From Shewanella salipaludis (GTDB taxonomy: Bacteria > Pseudomonadota > Gammaproteobacteria > Enterobacterales > Shewanellaceae), in contig NZ_JAAXYH010000010.1 in NCBI RefSeq assembly GCF_012911865.1, positions 86,088 through 150,087 of the forward strand: a DNA stretch of 64,000 nt, read 5' to 3'. The position numbers and the translations under genes were made by a program. This document shows positions 1 to 9,265 of this stretch, piece after piece (the first letter of the stretch is position 1; every line of letters starts with the position of its first letter). The notes under the pieces were generated by a model. It was not told the origin of the DNA. It saw nothing but the letters and a program-made list of their open reading frames with translations, and ran no database searches.

Positions 1-27
1 CCGCTAGCGACGGGCGAACACAAGACC

Positions 28-54
28 AGCGGACCCCCAGGGTCCGCTTTTTTT
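28..54 (+). terminator. Rho-independent terminator
   Basis: A perfect 9-bp stem (AGCGGACCC at 28-36, GGGTCCGCT at 40-48) with a 3-base loop is followed by six T. It ends a rightward transcript whose gene lies left of the window and insulates the regulatory region that follows. Confidence 0.9.
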
Positions 55-78
55 ATCCTCAAGCTCCATGGCGGCCAA

Positions 79-150
79 CGGACACTCGGGCTTGTCCGCG
101 GACAGTTTTCGGACACTCATAGGAAAGAGGCTGGCGCCTGAGCGGACAGT
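79..150 (+). promoter_or_regulatory. Cluster of CGGACA repeats, candidate activator sites
   Basis: Four CGGACA-type units lie within about 70 bp (around 80, 93-104, 110 and 143). The 93-104 copy is the perfect palindrome TGTCCGCGGACA. The cluster sits 40-110 bp upstream of a sigma54-type promoter, the usual place for enhancer-binding-protein sites. The cognate regulator is unknown and not obvious in the window. Confidence 0.45.
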
Positions 151-190
151 ATTTGCCGCCAAAGCCACTGAAATAGTGGAAAAGGGATCT

Positions 191-206
191 TGGCATGCAA
201 ACTGCT
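191..206 (+). promoter_or_regulatory. Candidate sigma54 (-24/-12) promoter
   Basis: TGGCATGCAAACTGCT has the invariant GG (192-193) and GC (204-205) separated by 10 bp, as in the RpoN consensus TGGCACGNNNNTTGC. The predicted start near 218 gives a leader of about 108 nt before the gene at 326. The upstream palindromic repeats support it. Confidence 0.5.
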
Positions 207-325
207 ACCTATCCGTCAATACCGGTGAAATATCTGCGAAGCCACGGGCATCAAGCGTCAGAGCAATCGCAGGTGTCGGTACCTGAGCCCTGAAACGGGC
301 TAAAACCCAATACAAGGAAGATCCT

Positions 326-943
326 ATGAATATTCGCTCAACACTATTATTGGCCTGCTTGCTCCCCACCCTCGCCGCCCTGGCGGTACACGCTGCCTCG
401 AGCACCAACGACGCTCCCGAGCCTGGCGCCGAAGTCACCAAAGTCGGCTGTCATCCCGACTTTTCCTGGGTGTTGGTCCGTCAAGACGGCAGTATGGCGG
501 TCGGTGCCGGCAACAGCGATGACTGGCAACGACTGAAACGAGAACGCCAAGATCACCCCAGCGACTATCTATGGTTCAAGACGCCCCAAGGCGAGTATGA
601 GATAGTCGATCCTGCCATAGTCGCCCGAGTCGGAGACGTTATGCTGCCGATGCAACGCCAGGGCGAGCAGATGCAGTTGCTGGGCGATCAGATGGAGAGC
701 AGGAGTCATGCCCTTCAGCAGCTGAGCCATGAGTTGGACCAGTGGCGGAGACAGGAAGTGAATGATCCGGCATTGGAGGCCGAAATCGCCGGGATCCAGC
801 TTGAGATGGATCGACTGGGCGAGCAGATGGATCGTATGGGGCAGGAGCAACAAGCCTCGAACAGAGACGCCGACGAGACTGTCTTTAACCTGATACAAAC
901 GGCCATAGCCGAGGGAAACGCCGCAATCATCAGAGACAGATGA
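326..943 (+). CDS. Exported coiled-coil protein of unknown function
   Basis: The 205-residue protein begins with a clear signal peptide (NIRSTLLLACLLPTLAALAV, cleavage near AHA-AS at about residue 24), so it should act in the periplasm. After a short domain containing one cysteine and several Trp residues (about 37-85), residues 100-175 form a charged, Met/Gln-rich heptad-like helix (repeated GEQM, LGDQM and LGEQM blocks) typical of a coiled coil. AGGAAG seven bases upstream of ATG 326 fixes the start. I do not recognise the family. The upstream sigma54-type promoter and CGGACA repeats suggest stress- or signal-induced expression. It converges on the VOC gene with only 7 bp between stops. Confidence 0.75.
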   Translation: MNIRSTLLLACLLPTLAALAVHAASSTNDAPEPGAEVTKVGCHPDFSWVLVRQDGSMAVGAGNSDDWQRLKRERQDHPSDYLWFKTPQGEYEIVDPAIVARVGDVMLPMQRQGEQMQLLGDQMESRSHALQQLSHELDQWRRQEVNDPALEAEIAGIQLEMDRLGEQMDRMGQEQQASNRDADETVFNLIQTAIAEGNAAIIRDR

Positions 944-950
944 GCGGCGA

Positions 951-1388
951 CTAAGCAGGGTTCAGTCCGGTCATTCGCGCCGCCATGGGGTGATCGGCAT
1001 GCAATTGCAACAGATCCCAGAGGTTGCCGTACAAGTCCCGAAATACGGCCACAGTGCCATAGTCTTGTTGTTGTGGCTCCCGGACGAAATGAATGCCATC
1101 GGCCCGCATCCTATGATAATCGCGCCAGAAATCATCGGTATTGAGAAACAAAAACACCCGTCCCCCGGCTTGGTTGCCGATGAAGTCATGCTGCTCAGGC
1201 TGGGATGCCTTGGCCAGCAACAGACCCGCACCCTTTGAACCCGGCGGCGCCACGACCACCCAGCGCTTATCCTGCTCGGGCTGATAGCTGTCTTCCACTA
1301 AGTCGAACTTCAACTTATTCACATAAAAATCGATCGCCTCGTCGTAATCTTTAACGACCAAAGCGACATGTACCAAAGCTTGTTTCAT
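951..1388 (-). CDS. VOC (glyoxalase/bleomycin-resistance) family protein
   Basis: At 145 residues this is a single VOC module: paired beta-alpha-beta-beta-beta units beginning HVALVVKDYDEAIDFYVNKL and ending with FRDLYGNLWDLLQ, the classic C-terminal metal-binding strand. H7 and the Glu/Asp positions of the second half could form the metal site. The family covers dioxygenases, isomerases and resistance proteins, and substrate cannot be read from sequence. GAGGATAACC precedes the ATG. It is the only gene in its leftward unit and lies just beyond the MliC-like remnant. Confidence 0.85.
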   Translation of the reverse strand: MKQALVHVALVVKDYDEAIDFYVNKLKFDLVEDSYQPEQDKRWVVVAPPGSKGAGLLLAKASQPEQHDFIGNQAGGRVFLFLNTDDFWRDYHRMRADGIHFVREPQQQDYGTVAVFRDLYGNLWDLLQLHADHPMAARMTGLNPA

Positions 1389-1406
1389 GGTTATCCTCGT
1401 GATTGA

Positions 1407-1640
1407 TTAGGGGACGACTTTGCCGCTCATCTCAGGCGCTCCATAGCCCCAAGAGATCCTGGCTTCGCCATGATGCTCCCAGAAGCTCTGGTTGCGGCCC
1501 TGGTATCTGGCACCGCTGGCGCCTGGCTGAATGAAAATCGGCGAGACACTGTCACCGCGATCGGCGATGAGGGTCGCGGGTTCGGTGTCGAAGAAGGCCA
1601 CAGGCAGCGGGTTGGTGGCATTGCCATCGCAGGCATAAGC
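1407..1640 (-). pseudogene. MliC-like lysozyme-inhibitor domain remnant
   Basis: The reading frame encodes YACDGN...VAFFDTEPATL...GASGARYQGRNQSFWEHHGEARISWG, the core of the MliC/PliC lysozyme-inhibitor domain including the inhibitory SGARY loop. Two things are missing. There is no signal peptide or lipobox, because the frame runs upstream straight into the hut terminator at 1675-1700. The usual C-terminal cysteine that pairs with YxC is replaced (EMSGK). The best internal start is the ATG giving MIGPMAYACDGN. I infer a truncated, probably non-exported relic. A short cytosolic protein cannot be excluded. Confidence 0.5.
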
Positions 1641-1674
1641 CATTGGGCCTATCATCTCGACCAAAGAGGAAAAC

Positions 1675-1700
1675 AAAAAAGGACCCTGGGGTCCTTTTTT
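1675..1700 (-). terminator. Bidirectional Rho-independent terminator after hutUH
   Basis: GGACC (1681-1685) and GGTCC (1690-1694) form a stem flanked by six A on the left and six T on the right, so the hairpin can be extended and can work on either strand. It sits 37 bp past the hutH stop and ends the leftward hut transcript. Confidence 0.85.
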
Positions 1701-1736
1701 CATTTCATTGAATGCCGGCGCGAGCCAGGCTGTCAA

Positions 1737-3281
1737 TTACAGGCTGGGCAACACCCCTGCCGGCAGGTAGGCGTTGAAGCTGGCCGTATACAACAGATCC
1801 GTGGCGGCTTCGATATCCGGGCCGAAGTATCTGTCCTTGTCGTAGTAGGCCACCACTTCGCGCAGCTCGGCCTTGGCCCTGGCCACGGCGGCGCTCGGTG
1901 TCAGCGGCGCACGGAAGTCCAGCCCCTGGGCCGCGGCCAGCAGTTCCACCGCCAGCACCCCACGGGTGTTTTCGCTCATGTCGCGCAGGCGACGGGCGGC
2001 GAAGGTGGCCATGGACACATGGTCTTCCTGATTGGCCGAGGTCGGCAGGCTGTCGACCGAGGCCGGATGGGCATAGGTCTTGTTTTCCGACGCCAGTGCC
2101 GCCGCCGTCACCTGGGCTATCATGAAGCCAGAGTTGACGCCGCCGTTCTTCACCAGGAAGGGAGGCAGCTTGGACAGGCTGGAGTCGATCAGCAGCGCGA
2201 TGCGGCGCTCGGCGATGGCACCCAGCTCGGCGATGGCGATCGCCAGGTTGTCGGCCGCCATGGCAACGGGCTCGGCGTGGAAGTTACCGCCGGAGATGAT
2301 GTCGCCCGTGTCCTGGAACACCAGCGGGTTGTCCGTGACGCCGTTGGCCTCTGTGCCCAGCACTTCGGCAGCATGGCGTATCTGGCTCAGGCAGGCGCCC
2401 AGTACCTGTGGCTGGCAGCGCAGCGAGTAAGGATCCTGCACCTTCTCACAGTTGGCGTGGCTGACGGCTATCTCTGAGTCCTCGCCCAGCAGGTGACGGA
2501 ACACGGCCGCCGAGTCTATCTGGCCTTTCTGGCCGCGGGCCGCATGGATGCGGGCATCGAAGGGGCTGCGGCTGCCCATGGCGGCTTCGACGCTCATGGC
2601 GCCTATCACAGAGCTGGCGGCGAACAAGTCTTCGGCGTGGAACAGGCCTTCCAGCGCCAGTGCCGTCGAGGCCTGGGTGCCGTTGAGCAGCGCCAGCCCT
2701 TCCTTGGCGGCCAAGTCCAGCGGCTGGAGGCCGGCGATGGCCAGGCCTTCGGCGGCGGACAGTATCTCGCCCCTGTGGCTCATCTCACCCTCACCCAGCA
2801 ACGGCAGACACATGTGTGCCAGCGGTGCCAGGTCGCCTGAGGCGCCCACCGAGCCCTTCTCGGGCACGCAGGGATAGACTTCGGCGTTCACCAGGGCGAT
2901 CAGGAAGTTGATCACCTCCAGGCGGATGCCGGAGAAGCCGCGGCTGAGGGAGTTGATCTTCAGCACCATCATCAGGCGCACTGTGGCGTCCTGCATATAC
3001 TGGCCCGTGCCTGCGGCGTGGGACAGCACTATGGAACGCTGCAGCAACTGCAAGTCTTCCGGGGCTATCTTGGTGTTGGCCAGCAGGCCGAAACCCGTGT
3101 TGATGCCGTAGACGGTGCGGCCCTCGTCGAGCACCTGCTGCACTATGGCGGCGCTGGCGTTGATTGTCTCTGTGGCGGCGGGTGCCAGTTCCAGGGTCAG
3201 CTTATGGCGGCTGATGTCACGCAGCTGCGCCAGCGTCAGGCTGCCGGGTTCTAACACGAGATGATGATGGGTATGGCTCAT
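1737..3281 (-). CDS. hutH: Histidine ammonia-lyase
   Basis: Cytosolic enzyme that removes ammonia from L-histidine to give trans-urocanate, the first step of histidine degradation. The 514-residue length is normal for the family. The catalytic MIO cofactor triad Ala147-Ser148-Gly149 lies in [14 protein letters not shown], and the active-site tyrosine motif YGINTGFG (58-65) and [12 protein letters not shown] are present. Its ATG shares one base with the hutU stop codon (TAATG), so translation is probably coupled. It is the last gene of the leftward hut unit, followed by a strong terminator. Confidence 0.98.
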   Translation of the reverse strand: MSHTHHHLVLEPGSLTLAQLRDISRHKLTLELAPAATETINASAAIVQQVLDEGRTVYGINTGFGLLANTKIAPEDLQLLQRSIVLSHAAGTGQYMQDATVRLMMVLKINSLSRGFSGIRLEVINFLIALVNAEVYPCVPEKGSVGASGDLAPLAHMCLPLLGEGEMSHRGEILSAAEGLAIAGLQPLDLAAKEGLALLNGTQASTALALEGLFHAEDLFAASSVIGAMSVEAAMGSRSPFDARIHAARGQKGQIDSAAVFRHLLGEDSEIAVSHANCEKVQDPYSLRCQPQVLGACLSQIRHAAEVLGTEANGVTDNPLVFQDTGDIISGGNFHAEPVAMAADNLAIAIAELGAIAERRIALLIDSSLSKLPPFLVKNGGVNSGFMIAQVTAAALASENKTYAHPASVDSLPTSANQEDHVSMATFAARRLRDMSENTRGVLAVELLAAAQGLDFRAPLTPSAAVARAKAELREVVAYYDKDRYFGPDIEAATDLLYTASFNAYLPAGVLPSL

Positions 3282-4963
3282 TATTTGGCTCCCTGGGTGG
3301 TTAACATGGGCAAATCAAGACCCTGTTCTTTGGCGCAATTCTTGGCAATTTCGTAACCCGCATCGGCATGACGCATCACACCTGTGGCAGGGTCGTTCCA
3401 CAGCACCCGGCCGACGCGCTTGGCCGCCGCATCCGTGCCGTCACAGACGATAACCACGCCCGAGTGTTGGCTGAAGCCCATGCCGACGCCGCCGCCATGG
3501 TGCAAGGAGACCCAGGTGGCACCGCTGGCGGTGTTGAGCAGGGCGTTGAGCAATGGCCAGTCGGACACGGCATCCGAGCCGTCGAGCATGGACTCGGTTT
3601 CGCGGTTGGGGCTGGCGACCGAACCTGAGTCCAGGTGATCCCTGCCTATGACCACGGGCGCCGACAGCTCGCCGTTCTTGACCATCTCGTTGAAGGCCAG
3701 TGCCAGACGGGCCCTGTCTTTCAGGCCGACCCAGCAGATACGGGCCGGCAGGCCTTGGAAGGCGATGCGCTCGCGCGCCATGTCGAGCCAGTTATGCAGC
3801 TGCGGATTGTCCGGGATCAGCTCCTTGACCTTGGCATCTGTCTTGTAGATGTCTTCGGGATCGCCCGACAGCGCCACCCAGCGGAAGGGACCTATGCCTT
3901 CGCAGAACAGCGGCCGTATGTAGGCGGGCACGAAGCCGGGGAAGTCGAAGGCATTGGCCACGCCCACTTCGAAGGCCATCTGGCGTATGTTGTTGCCATA
4001 GTCCAGGGTGGCGGCGCCCTTGTCCTGCAGCGCCAGCATGGCTTGCACCTGCACCGCCATGGATTCCTTGGCGGCCTTGACCACCGCGGCCTCGTCCTGC
4101 TTGCGCATCTCGGCGGCATGCTCCAGGGTCCAGCCCTGTGGCAGGTAGCCGTTGAGGGGATCATGGGCCGAGGTCTGATCTGTCACCACATCCGGCACTA
4201 TGCCGCGTGCCACCAGCTCGCTGAACACGTCGGCGGCGTTGGCCAGCAGGCCGACGGACACAGGTGTGCCTGCGGCATTGGCGGCATCTATCATCGCCAG
4301 CGCCTCGTCCAGCGAGGTGGCTTTCTTGTCCACATAACGGGTGCGCAGGCGGAAGTCGATACGTGTCTCGTCCACTTCACAGGCCAGCACAGAGAAGCCC
4401 GCCATGGTGCCTGCCAGCGGCTGGGCTCCGCCCATGCCACCCAGGCCGCCGGTGAGAATCCACTTGCCGGCGGCCACGCCGTCGAAATGCTGTCTGGCGA
4501 CGGCGGCGAAGGTCTCGTAGGTGCCCTGGACTATGCCCTGGGTGCCTATGTAGATCCAGGAGCCGGCGGTCATCTGGCCGTACATGGCCAGCCCCTGCTT
4601 ATCCAGCTCGTTGAAGTGTTCCCAGTTGGCCCAGTGGGGCACCAGGTTGGAGTTGGCGATCAACACCCGCGGCGCATCCGCGTGGGTGCGGAACACCCCC
4701 ACAGGCTTGCCGGACTGCACCAGCAGGGTCTCGTCGTCTTCCAGGCGCTGCAGCACTTCGACTATCTTGTCGTAGCACTGCCAGTCGCGGGCGGCGCGAC
4801 CTATGCCGCCGTAGACCACCAGATCCTCCGGACGTTCGGCCACGTCCGGGTGCAGGTTATTCATCAGCATGCGCATCGGCGCTTCGGTCAGCCAGCTCTT
4901 GCAGCTCAGTGTGGTGCCATGGGGCGCTATGATGCGGCGGCTGGGATCGTGTCTCTTATCCAT
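3281..4963 (-). CDS. hutU: Urocanate hydratase (imidazolonepropionate-forming)
   Basis: Converts urocanate to 4-imidazolone-5-propionate using tightly bound NAD+ as an electrophile. The 560-residue protein is full length. Recognisable blocks are [10 protein letters not shown] near the N terminus, [14 protein letters not shown] (nucleotide binding), [16 protein letters not shown] and [16 protein letters not shown] with the active-site region near the C terminus. GAGGT precedes the ATG. It lies upstream of hutH with a one-base overlap and 109 bp downstream of hutC. I saw no HutC-type palindrome in that 109-bp gap, so it may be co-transcribed with hutC. Confidence 0.98.
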   Translation of the reverse strand: MDKRHDPSRRIIAPHGTTLSCKSWLTEAPMRMLMNNLHPDVAERPEDLVVYGGIGRAARDWQCYDKIVEVLQRLEDDETLLVQSGKPVGVFRTHADAPRVLIANSNLVPHWANWEHFNELDKQGLAMYGQMTAGSWIYIGTQGIVQGTYETFAAVARQHFDGVAAGKWILTGGLGGMGGAQPLAGTMAGFSVLACEVDETRIDFRLRTRYVDKKATSLDEALAMIDAANAAGTPVSVGLLANAADVFSELVARGIVPDVVTDQTSAHDPLNGYLPQGWTLEHAAEMRKQDEAAVVKAAKESMAVQVQAMLALQDKGAATLDYGNNIRQMAFEVGVANAFDFPGFVPAYIRPLFCEGIGPFRWVALSGDPEDIYKTDAKVKELIPDNPQLHNWLDMARERIAFQGLPARICWVGLKDRARLALAFNEMVKNGELSAPVVIGRDHLDSGSVASPNRETESMLDGSDAVSDWPLLNALLNTASGATWVSLHHGGGVGMGFSQHSGVVIVCDGTDAAAKRVGRVLWNDPATGVMRHADAGYEIAKNCAKEQGLDLPMLTTQGAK

Positions 4964-5072
4964 GTTTCAACCTCTGTGGTGTTTTACCCTCGGCCTCAGG
5001 CGCTCGGGCATATTGTTTTAATTGATCTAACTAGTGTTCTGTTTGGCCCGCCCTCGGCAGGCCTGGTTTGAA

Positions 5073-5783
5073 TCAGCCCTTGCCGAAGGTCAGGTGGCCA
5101 CCCAGACGGAAACGGCTGCCCGGATGCACCAGGCGGGCGAAGCTCACCACCCCCAGGCGTGACCAGGTACGGCGCAGGATCTGCAGGCAAGGTTCGCTGG
5201 CCGGGATCTGCAATTGTCTCTGTATCTGTTCGCTGGCGACTATCGCCTCTATGGTGTGGCGCGCCTCGGTCAGCGGCGCCACCTGGGACAGGTACTCGTG
5301 GGGTGTCAGGCTACTGAAGTCCTGCTGCAGATAGTCGGGGATCAGCGCCGGATTGACGTAACGTTCCTCCAGCTGCAAGGCCGCGCCCTGCTCGCAATGC
5401 ACCAGCACGGAATAAAATACCGGACTGCCGACCTCGAGTCCGAGGGCGATGGCGATCGGCGCCTTGGCCTCGACCTGGGCCAGCTCAAGCTGCTGCACGC
5501 TGTAGCCATGGCCCCTGTCCTTGATCTCGTCGGCTATGTTGCGGATCGCCAGCAGGGAGGACTGGGACTTGAGGCCGGCGACGAAGGTGCCCAGCCCCTG
5601 GCTGCGCTCCAGCACGCCGTTGTCGGTCAGCTCTGTCAGCGCCCGGCGCGCCGTCATGCGGCTGCAGCCGAACTGCTCGGCGAACTGGTTCTCCGACGGC
5701 AGCCTGGCGTTCTCTTCCCACTCCCCCGTCTCGATACGGGCGATGATGTATTGCTTGATCTCGGCAAATTTAGGCGTGGCCAT
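5073..5783 (-). CDS. hutC: HutC, GntR-family histidine-utilisation repressor
   Basis: The 236-residue regulator has an N-terminal winged helix (residues 1-70, with LPSENQFAEQFGCSRMTARRALTEL) and a C-terminal UTRA ligand-binding domain (about 90-230) characteristic of the HutC subfamily, which binds urocanate. It is divergent from hutI across a 145-bp region containing the palindrome CTTGTATATACAAG, the expected operator form for HutC. It should repress hutI and its own leftward transcript, and probably hutUH, until histidine is degraded. Confidence 0.95.
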   Translation of the reverse strand: MATPKFAEIKQYIIARIETGEWEENARLPSENQFAEQFGCSRMTARRALTELTDNGVLERSQGLGTFVAGLKSQSSLLAIRNIADEIKDRGHGYSVQQLELAQVEAKAPIAIALGLEVGSPVFYSVLVHCEQGAALQLEERYVNPALIPDYLQQDFSSLTPHEYLSQVAPLTEARHTIEAIVASEQIQRQLQIPASEPCLQILRRTWSRLGVVSFARLVHPGSRFRLGGHLTFGKG

Positions 5784-5810
5784 GGTCCTTCCTATGCTGG
5801 CATCCAGGAC

Positions 5811-5832
5811 GATTAAACTGATATGTTTAATC
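5811..5832. promoter_or_regulatory. Second inverted repeat in the hutC/hutI intergenic region
   Basis: GATTAAAC at 5811-5818 and GTTTAATC at 5825-5832 are a perfect 8-bp inverted repeat with a 6-bp spacer, 28 bp upstream of the hutC start. There is no T run, so it is more likely a protein-binding site or leader hairpin than a terminator. It does not match the HutC palindrome. Confidence 0.4.
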
Positions 5833-5859
5833 TCGCCTGGAACTCGGTTACAATCCTAA

Positions 5860-5883
5860 CTTGTATATACAAGTAAATACAAG
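5860..5883. promoter_or_regulatory. HutC operator
   Basis: CTTGTATATACAAG at 5860-5873 is a perfect 14-bp palindrome. A partial second copy (CAAGTAAATACAAG, 5870-5883) overlaps it. It lies 46 bp upstream of the hutI start and 77 bp upstream of hutC. The site matches the TTGTAT-ATACAA type known for HutC repressors, so it should control both divergent genes. Confidence 0.8.
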
Positions 5884-5928
5884 TCGTTCACAAATTTTGC
5901 ATCTAGTATTCATTGAAGGGGAAGCAGC

Positions 5929-7155
5929 ATGTCTTGGGATCAGGTCTGGATCGACGTCAACTTAGCCACCATGAGTCCACAGGTATCAGCACCTTACGGT
6001 GCCATCAGCGATGCCGCCATCGCGGTCAGGGACGGCAAGATCGCCTGGCTGGGTCCCAGGAGCGAACTGCCGGAATTCGATGTGTTGGCAACCCCGGTTT
6101 ACAGGGGCAAGGGCGGCTGGATCACCCCAGGGCTGATAGATGCCCACACCCACCTGGTGTTCGCCGGCAACCGCGCCAACGAGTTCGAGCTGCGCCTCCA
6201 GGGCGCCAGCTACGAGGACATAGCCCGCGCCGGTGGCGGCATCATCTCAACCGTCAAGGCCTGCCGCGAGGCGGACGAGGCCGAGCTGTTCGAGCTGGGG
6301 CGCCAACGCCTCAATGCCCTCGCCAGAGAAGGGGTCACCACTGTGGAGATCAAGTCAGGCTACGGCCTGAACACAGAGACGGAACTCAAGCTGCTGCGGG
6401 TGGCCCGCGAGCTGGGCACACACCATCATGTGGAGGTGGTCACCACCTTCCTCGGCGCCCACGCCATTCCGCCTGAGTTCAAACACGACAGCGACGCCTA
6501 TGTGGATCTTGTGGTCAACGAGATGCTGCCGGCGGTGCTCGAGGAGAACCTCGCCGACGCTGTGGATGTATTCTGCGAGGGCATCGCCTTCAACCTGGAA
6601 CAGACGGAGCGGGTGCTCTGTGCCGCCAGGGCAGCTGGGCTGGAGATCAAGCTGCATGCCGAGCAGCTGTCGAACCTCGGCGGCTCAGAGCTGGCGGCGC
6701 GCCTGGGTGCCAAATCAGTGGATCACATAGAATTTCTCGACGAGGCCGGGGTCAAGGCCCTGGCCAAGAGCGGCACCTGCGCCGTGCTGCTCCCCGGCGC
6801 CTTCTACTTCCTGCGGGAAACCCAGAAGCCGCCGATCGATCTCTTGCGCCAACACGGCGTGCCCATGGTGCTGGCGAGCGACTTCAACCCCGGCTCCTCG
6901 CCCATCTGCTCTACCCTGTTGATGCTCAACCTGGGCTGCACCCTGTTTCGCCTGACCCCGGAAGAGGCGCTGGCCGGCGTCACCCGCAACGCCGCCAAGG
7001 CCCTCGGCATAGACGGCCGCGTCGGCCAACTCGCCGTCGGCATGCAGGCCGACTTCTGCCTGTGGAACATCTCCACCCCGGCGCAGCTGGCCTACAGTTA
7101 CGGCGTCAATCCCCTGATGGATGTGGTAAAAGCCGGCAAACTCATTCATCAATGA
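5929..7155 (+). CDS. hutI: Imidazolonepropionase
   Basis: Hydrolyses 4-imidazolone-5-propionate to N-formimino-L-glutamate, the third step of histidine degradation. The 408-residue amidohydrolase-fold protein shows the metal-binding motif [38 protein letters not shown] and SDFNPGSSP, all diagnostic of HutI. GAAGGGGAAGCAGC precedes ATG 5929. hutF or hutG is not present nearby, so the final step is encoded elsewhere. Confidence 0.98.
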   Translation: MSWDQVWIDVNLATMSPQVSAPYGAISDAAIAVRDGKIAWLGPRSELPEFDVLATPVYRGKGGWITPGLIDAHTHLVFAGNRANEFELRLQGASYEDIARAGGGIISTVKACREADEAELFELGRQRLNALAREGVTTVEIKSGYGLNTETELKLLRVARELGTHHHVEVVTTFLGAHAIPPEFKHDSDAYVDLVVNEMLPAVLEENLADAVDVFCEGIAFNLEQTERVLCAARAAGLEIKLHAEQLSNLGGSELAARLGAKSVDHIEFLDEAGVKALAKSGTCAVLLPGAFYFLRETQKPPIDLLRQHGVPMVLASDFNPGSSPICSTLLMLNLGCTLFRLTPEEALAGVTRNAAKALGIDGRVGQLAVGMQADFCLWNISTPAQLAYSYGVNPLMDVVKAGKLIHQ

Positions 7156-7313
7156 TGGCAAAGGACGGGATGCCAAGCTACGCCCAACGGCGCGGCTTGG
7201 CTCTCCCCAGTGCCCAATGATGCAGCCATGCCAGTTCTGGGGTTCCTCTTAGGCATGGCTGCTATCTCACCGGCTCTGCTCACACCTTCAACGGCTGCAG
7301 ATTGGATCTTGTA

Positions 7314-7631
7314 TCACAAGACAGCGACGGCTATCACCACGGCTGACAACATATACAGGCCACCAGAGAGTGATATAGATTTGAGTAGACTCAGCTCCTC
7401 GACTTCCATTTTTTCTATGTCAGCCATGTTGATGGATTTGCCTTCTCCGTACACAGCAAGCTCTGTTGCACCTTCAACCTCAAACTCGAAGGTTTCCCCA
7501 GAGTAAGTCGTGATCTTCACATTTTCACCAACATAGCTTGATGCAGGCTTAGCGTCGGCTTGAACCTCATTCAACGAAGAACAGCCCATCATGCAGAAAC
7601 AAATGACTATCGCAGTAATTAACTTATTCAA
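7314..7631 (-). CDS. Small lipoprotein with C-terminal hydrophobic helix
   Basis: I place the start at TTG 7631 because AAAAGGAG lies 6 bp upstream. This gives 105 residues beginning with NKLITAIVICFCMMGC-SS, a short lipoprotein signal with lipobox MMGC. A beta-rich segment follows (ENVKITTYSGETFEFEVEGATEL), then ADIEKMEVEEL, and the protein ends in a hydrophobic stretch (GGLYMLSAVVIAVAVL). The pattern fits a lipid-anchored envelope protein whose C terminus also inserts in a membrane. Base composition is lower in GC than the hut genes, consistent with the start of a variable segment. Function unknown. Confidence 0.7.
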   Translation of the reverse strand: MNKLITAIVICFCMMGCSSLNEVQADAKPASSYVGENVKITTYSGETFEFEVEGATELAVYGEGKSINMADIEKMEVEELSLLKSISLSGGLYMLSAVVIAVAVL

Positions 7632-7694
7632 AATAAACTCCTTTTTAAGATGCAAGGAGTGTATGAGGCCGGCCATCATAAAACAACCAGGCAT

Positions 7695-8675
7695 GCACTC
7701 TCAGCTGCCCAGTTTATGAACAGTCGACAAGACATGCTTCAAACTAATGATGGGGGACCAATGCTGTCAGCCTCTCAACGGCCCCAGATCGGGATCTGGA
7801 GCATACTGACGCCATCGAGTCGCTAAAGGGTTGCAGGCGTCCTCACTCTTTGTCTTCAATGAGTAGGTGATGACTGCAGGCCATATGCCGACCAGAGTGC
7901 CGGCAATCACCTGCCGTGGGCATTTACATTGCTACACCAGTGACTCGCTGTGAAGCCATCCCTGGCTGCTCGACGAAAACATCCTTGTTTTCGACGGTCA
8001 CTGGCGCAGCAATGCCAGTTTTGGAGTTCCACTTAGGCCACGCAATGTGTCCCACACCCGACCAAGCTGTGCTTGGCAAACAGCTTGAATCTCTGAGGTT
8101 CTCAATAATGCAACTGGTGGCTGCCGGCTATTGTGCCAACCAGAGTGCCGACAATCACCTGCCGTGGGCTTTCGCATTGCTACACCAGTGACTCGCTGTG
8201 AAGCCATCCCTGGCCGCTCGACGAAAACATCCTTGTTTTCGACGGTCACTGGCGCAGCAATGCCAGTTCTGGCGCTTCACTTAGGCCACGCAACTTGTCC
8301 CGCCATCCTCAACGGCTCCAGATGGGGATCTGGGGCATACTGACGCCTTAGAGTGACTAAAAGTTGTGAATGTCCTCACTCTTTCCAGGCAAGACTCCAA
8401 CATAGACAATCTATCTCCGTCTAGAAGAGGCTACTAAGCACGCCATTTACTGTGGGTGCCCATAATTACCGTGTCCCTGTAAGCTCTACTAAAACATCCA
8501 TGTTTTAGAAGGTCACTGCCACGCCAGTGCCTACTCCGGCGCTCCACTCAAGCATCGCAGCTTTGTCACCCAATATTTTTACACCCTCAGCTACACCAGA
8601 TGAGGAACGTGTGTCATCCCGATGCTTTCAGCAGCAAAGAGTTATGACTGTCCTCGATCTCATTGCTAAATCCAA
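7695..8675. repeat. Intergenic repeat array 1 (core copies A, B, degenerate E; tails T1, T2)
   Basis: No gene is convincing here. Two copies of a roughly 165-bp core (A 7893-8060, B 8139-8300) share more than 90 percent of bases by eye, joined by a linker (8061-8138). Each core holds nested inverted repeats: CATTGCT/AGCAATG outside, CCAGTGAC/GTCACTGG, then CGAAAACA-TCCT-TGTTTTCG inside (copy A 7974-7993). A tail module with CCAGAT/ATCTGG and a hairpin ending TCACTCTTT appears at 7773-7851 and 8308-8384. A decayed copy at 8482-8560 keeps the inner hairpin as CTAAAACA-TCCA-TGTTTTAG. Short ORFs across the copies are by-products of the repeat. Confidence 0.85.
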
Positions 8676-8697
8676 GGTGACCATATATGTCCTATCT
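8676..8697. repeat. Boundary repeat, copy 1
   Basis: GGTGACCATATAT, then G, then TCCTATCT. The same 22 bp with one difference occurs at 11871-11892. Here it lies 4 bp beyond the stop codon of the AT-rich lipoprotein gene, at the point where composition changes from GC-rich repeat DNA to AT-rich cargo. Confidence 0.7.
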
Positions 8698-8701
8698 TTT
8701 T

Positions 8702-9265
8702 CTAGCTCTTTTTGTTATGAGTTTCCAAATATTCTTCATTTATTATTTTAATAGAAGAACCTTTGTTAATCAAAGATTCATAGTAGGCTTTTTGTCTTTC
8801 AATTAAAGATTGTCTTCCGCCTTCGACAAAACCAAATTCATTAATTATCGGGGAAAAACTATCTCCTAACTCTCCTAGGTCACGACCAGAAATCACTGGC
8901 TTTTCATTGTATTCCTCCCAATAAAGCATATAAGTATGGCCTGCCTTAAAATCAACCCCAACTTTGAAGCTCCATTCGGTGTACTTATATTTTGAACCAA
9001 AGTCTTGAAAGTTGGTTGACATTGTTCCTTGAAGAGAAGCGTGACCAGAATCTAAGTATATGAGTTCTACAAAATGGCCATCTTGGTAATTAAAAGTTCC
9101 AGCTAATTTATTTCCATTCACAACATGAATGAATTGCTGAGGTACATAAACGGTTACGATCTCGCTTTTAGTTTTATTCCCGCTATAAAGAATAGCTTTT
9201 GAAGATGTGCAGCCAATTAACTGAGTAAGACATATTGCCAAACCTATTTTTAAAAAAATCTTCAT
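8702..9265 (-). CDS. AT-rich lipoprotein of unknown function
   Basis: The 187-residue protein starts with KIFLKIGLAICLTQLIGC-TS, a lipoprotein signal with lipobox LIGC. The mature part is beta-rich, including VTVYVPQQFIHVVNGNKLAG, HASLQGTMSTNF, YTEWSFKVGVDFKAGHTYML and GRDLGELGDSFSPIINEFGF. It ends in a basic/acidic helix. The pattern resembles small envelope lipoproteins that carry one beta-sandwich domain, but I do not recognise the family. Codon use is far richer in AT than the flanks. It is the only gene between boundary repeat copy 1 and structured element copy F, which suggests it is acquired cargo. Confidence 0.8.
   Translation of the reverse strand: MKIFLKIGLAICLTQLIGCTSSKAILYSGNKTKSEIVTVYVPQQFIHVVNGNKLAGTFNYQDGHFVELIYLDSGHASLQGTMSTNFQDFGSKYKYTEWSFKVGVDFKAGHTYMLYWEEYNEKPVISGRDLGELGDSFSPIINEFGFVEGGRQSLIERQKAYYESLINKGSSIKIINEEYLETHNKKS

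Noticed and set aside
68..286. 72-codon open frame before the first gene
   Set aside because: It lies across the CGGACA repeats and the sigma54-type promoter, has no ribosome-binding site and no recognisable protein features.
3635..5071. Very long antisense frames over hutU, ycaO and the DUF885 gene
   Set aside because: They are shadows of GC-rich genes. The opposite strand encodes well-known proteins and the shadow products have no domain pattern.
7916..8343. Short open frames inside the intergenic repeats
   Set aside because: The same frame recurs only because the repeat recurs, stems dictate the base sequence, and there is no ribosome-binding site or conserved protein pattern.
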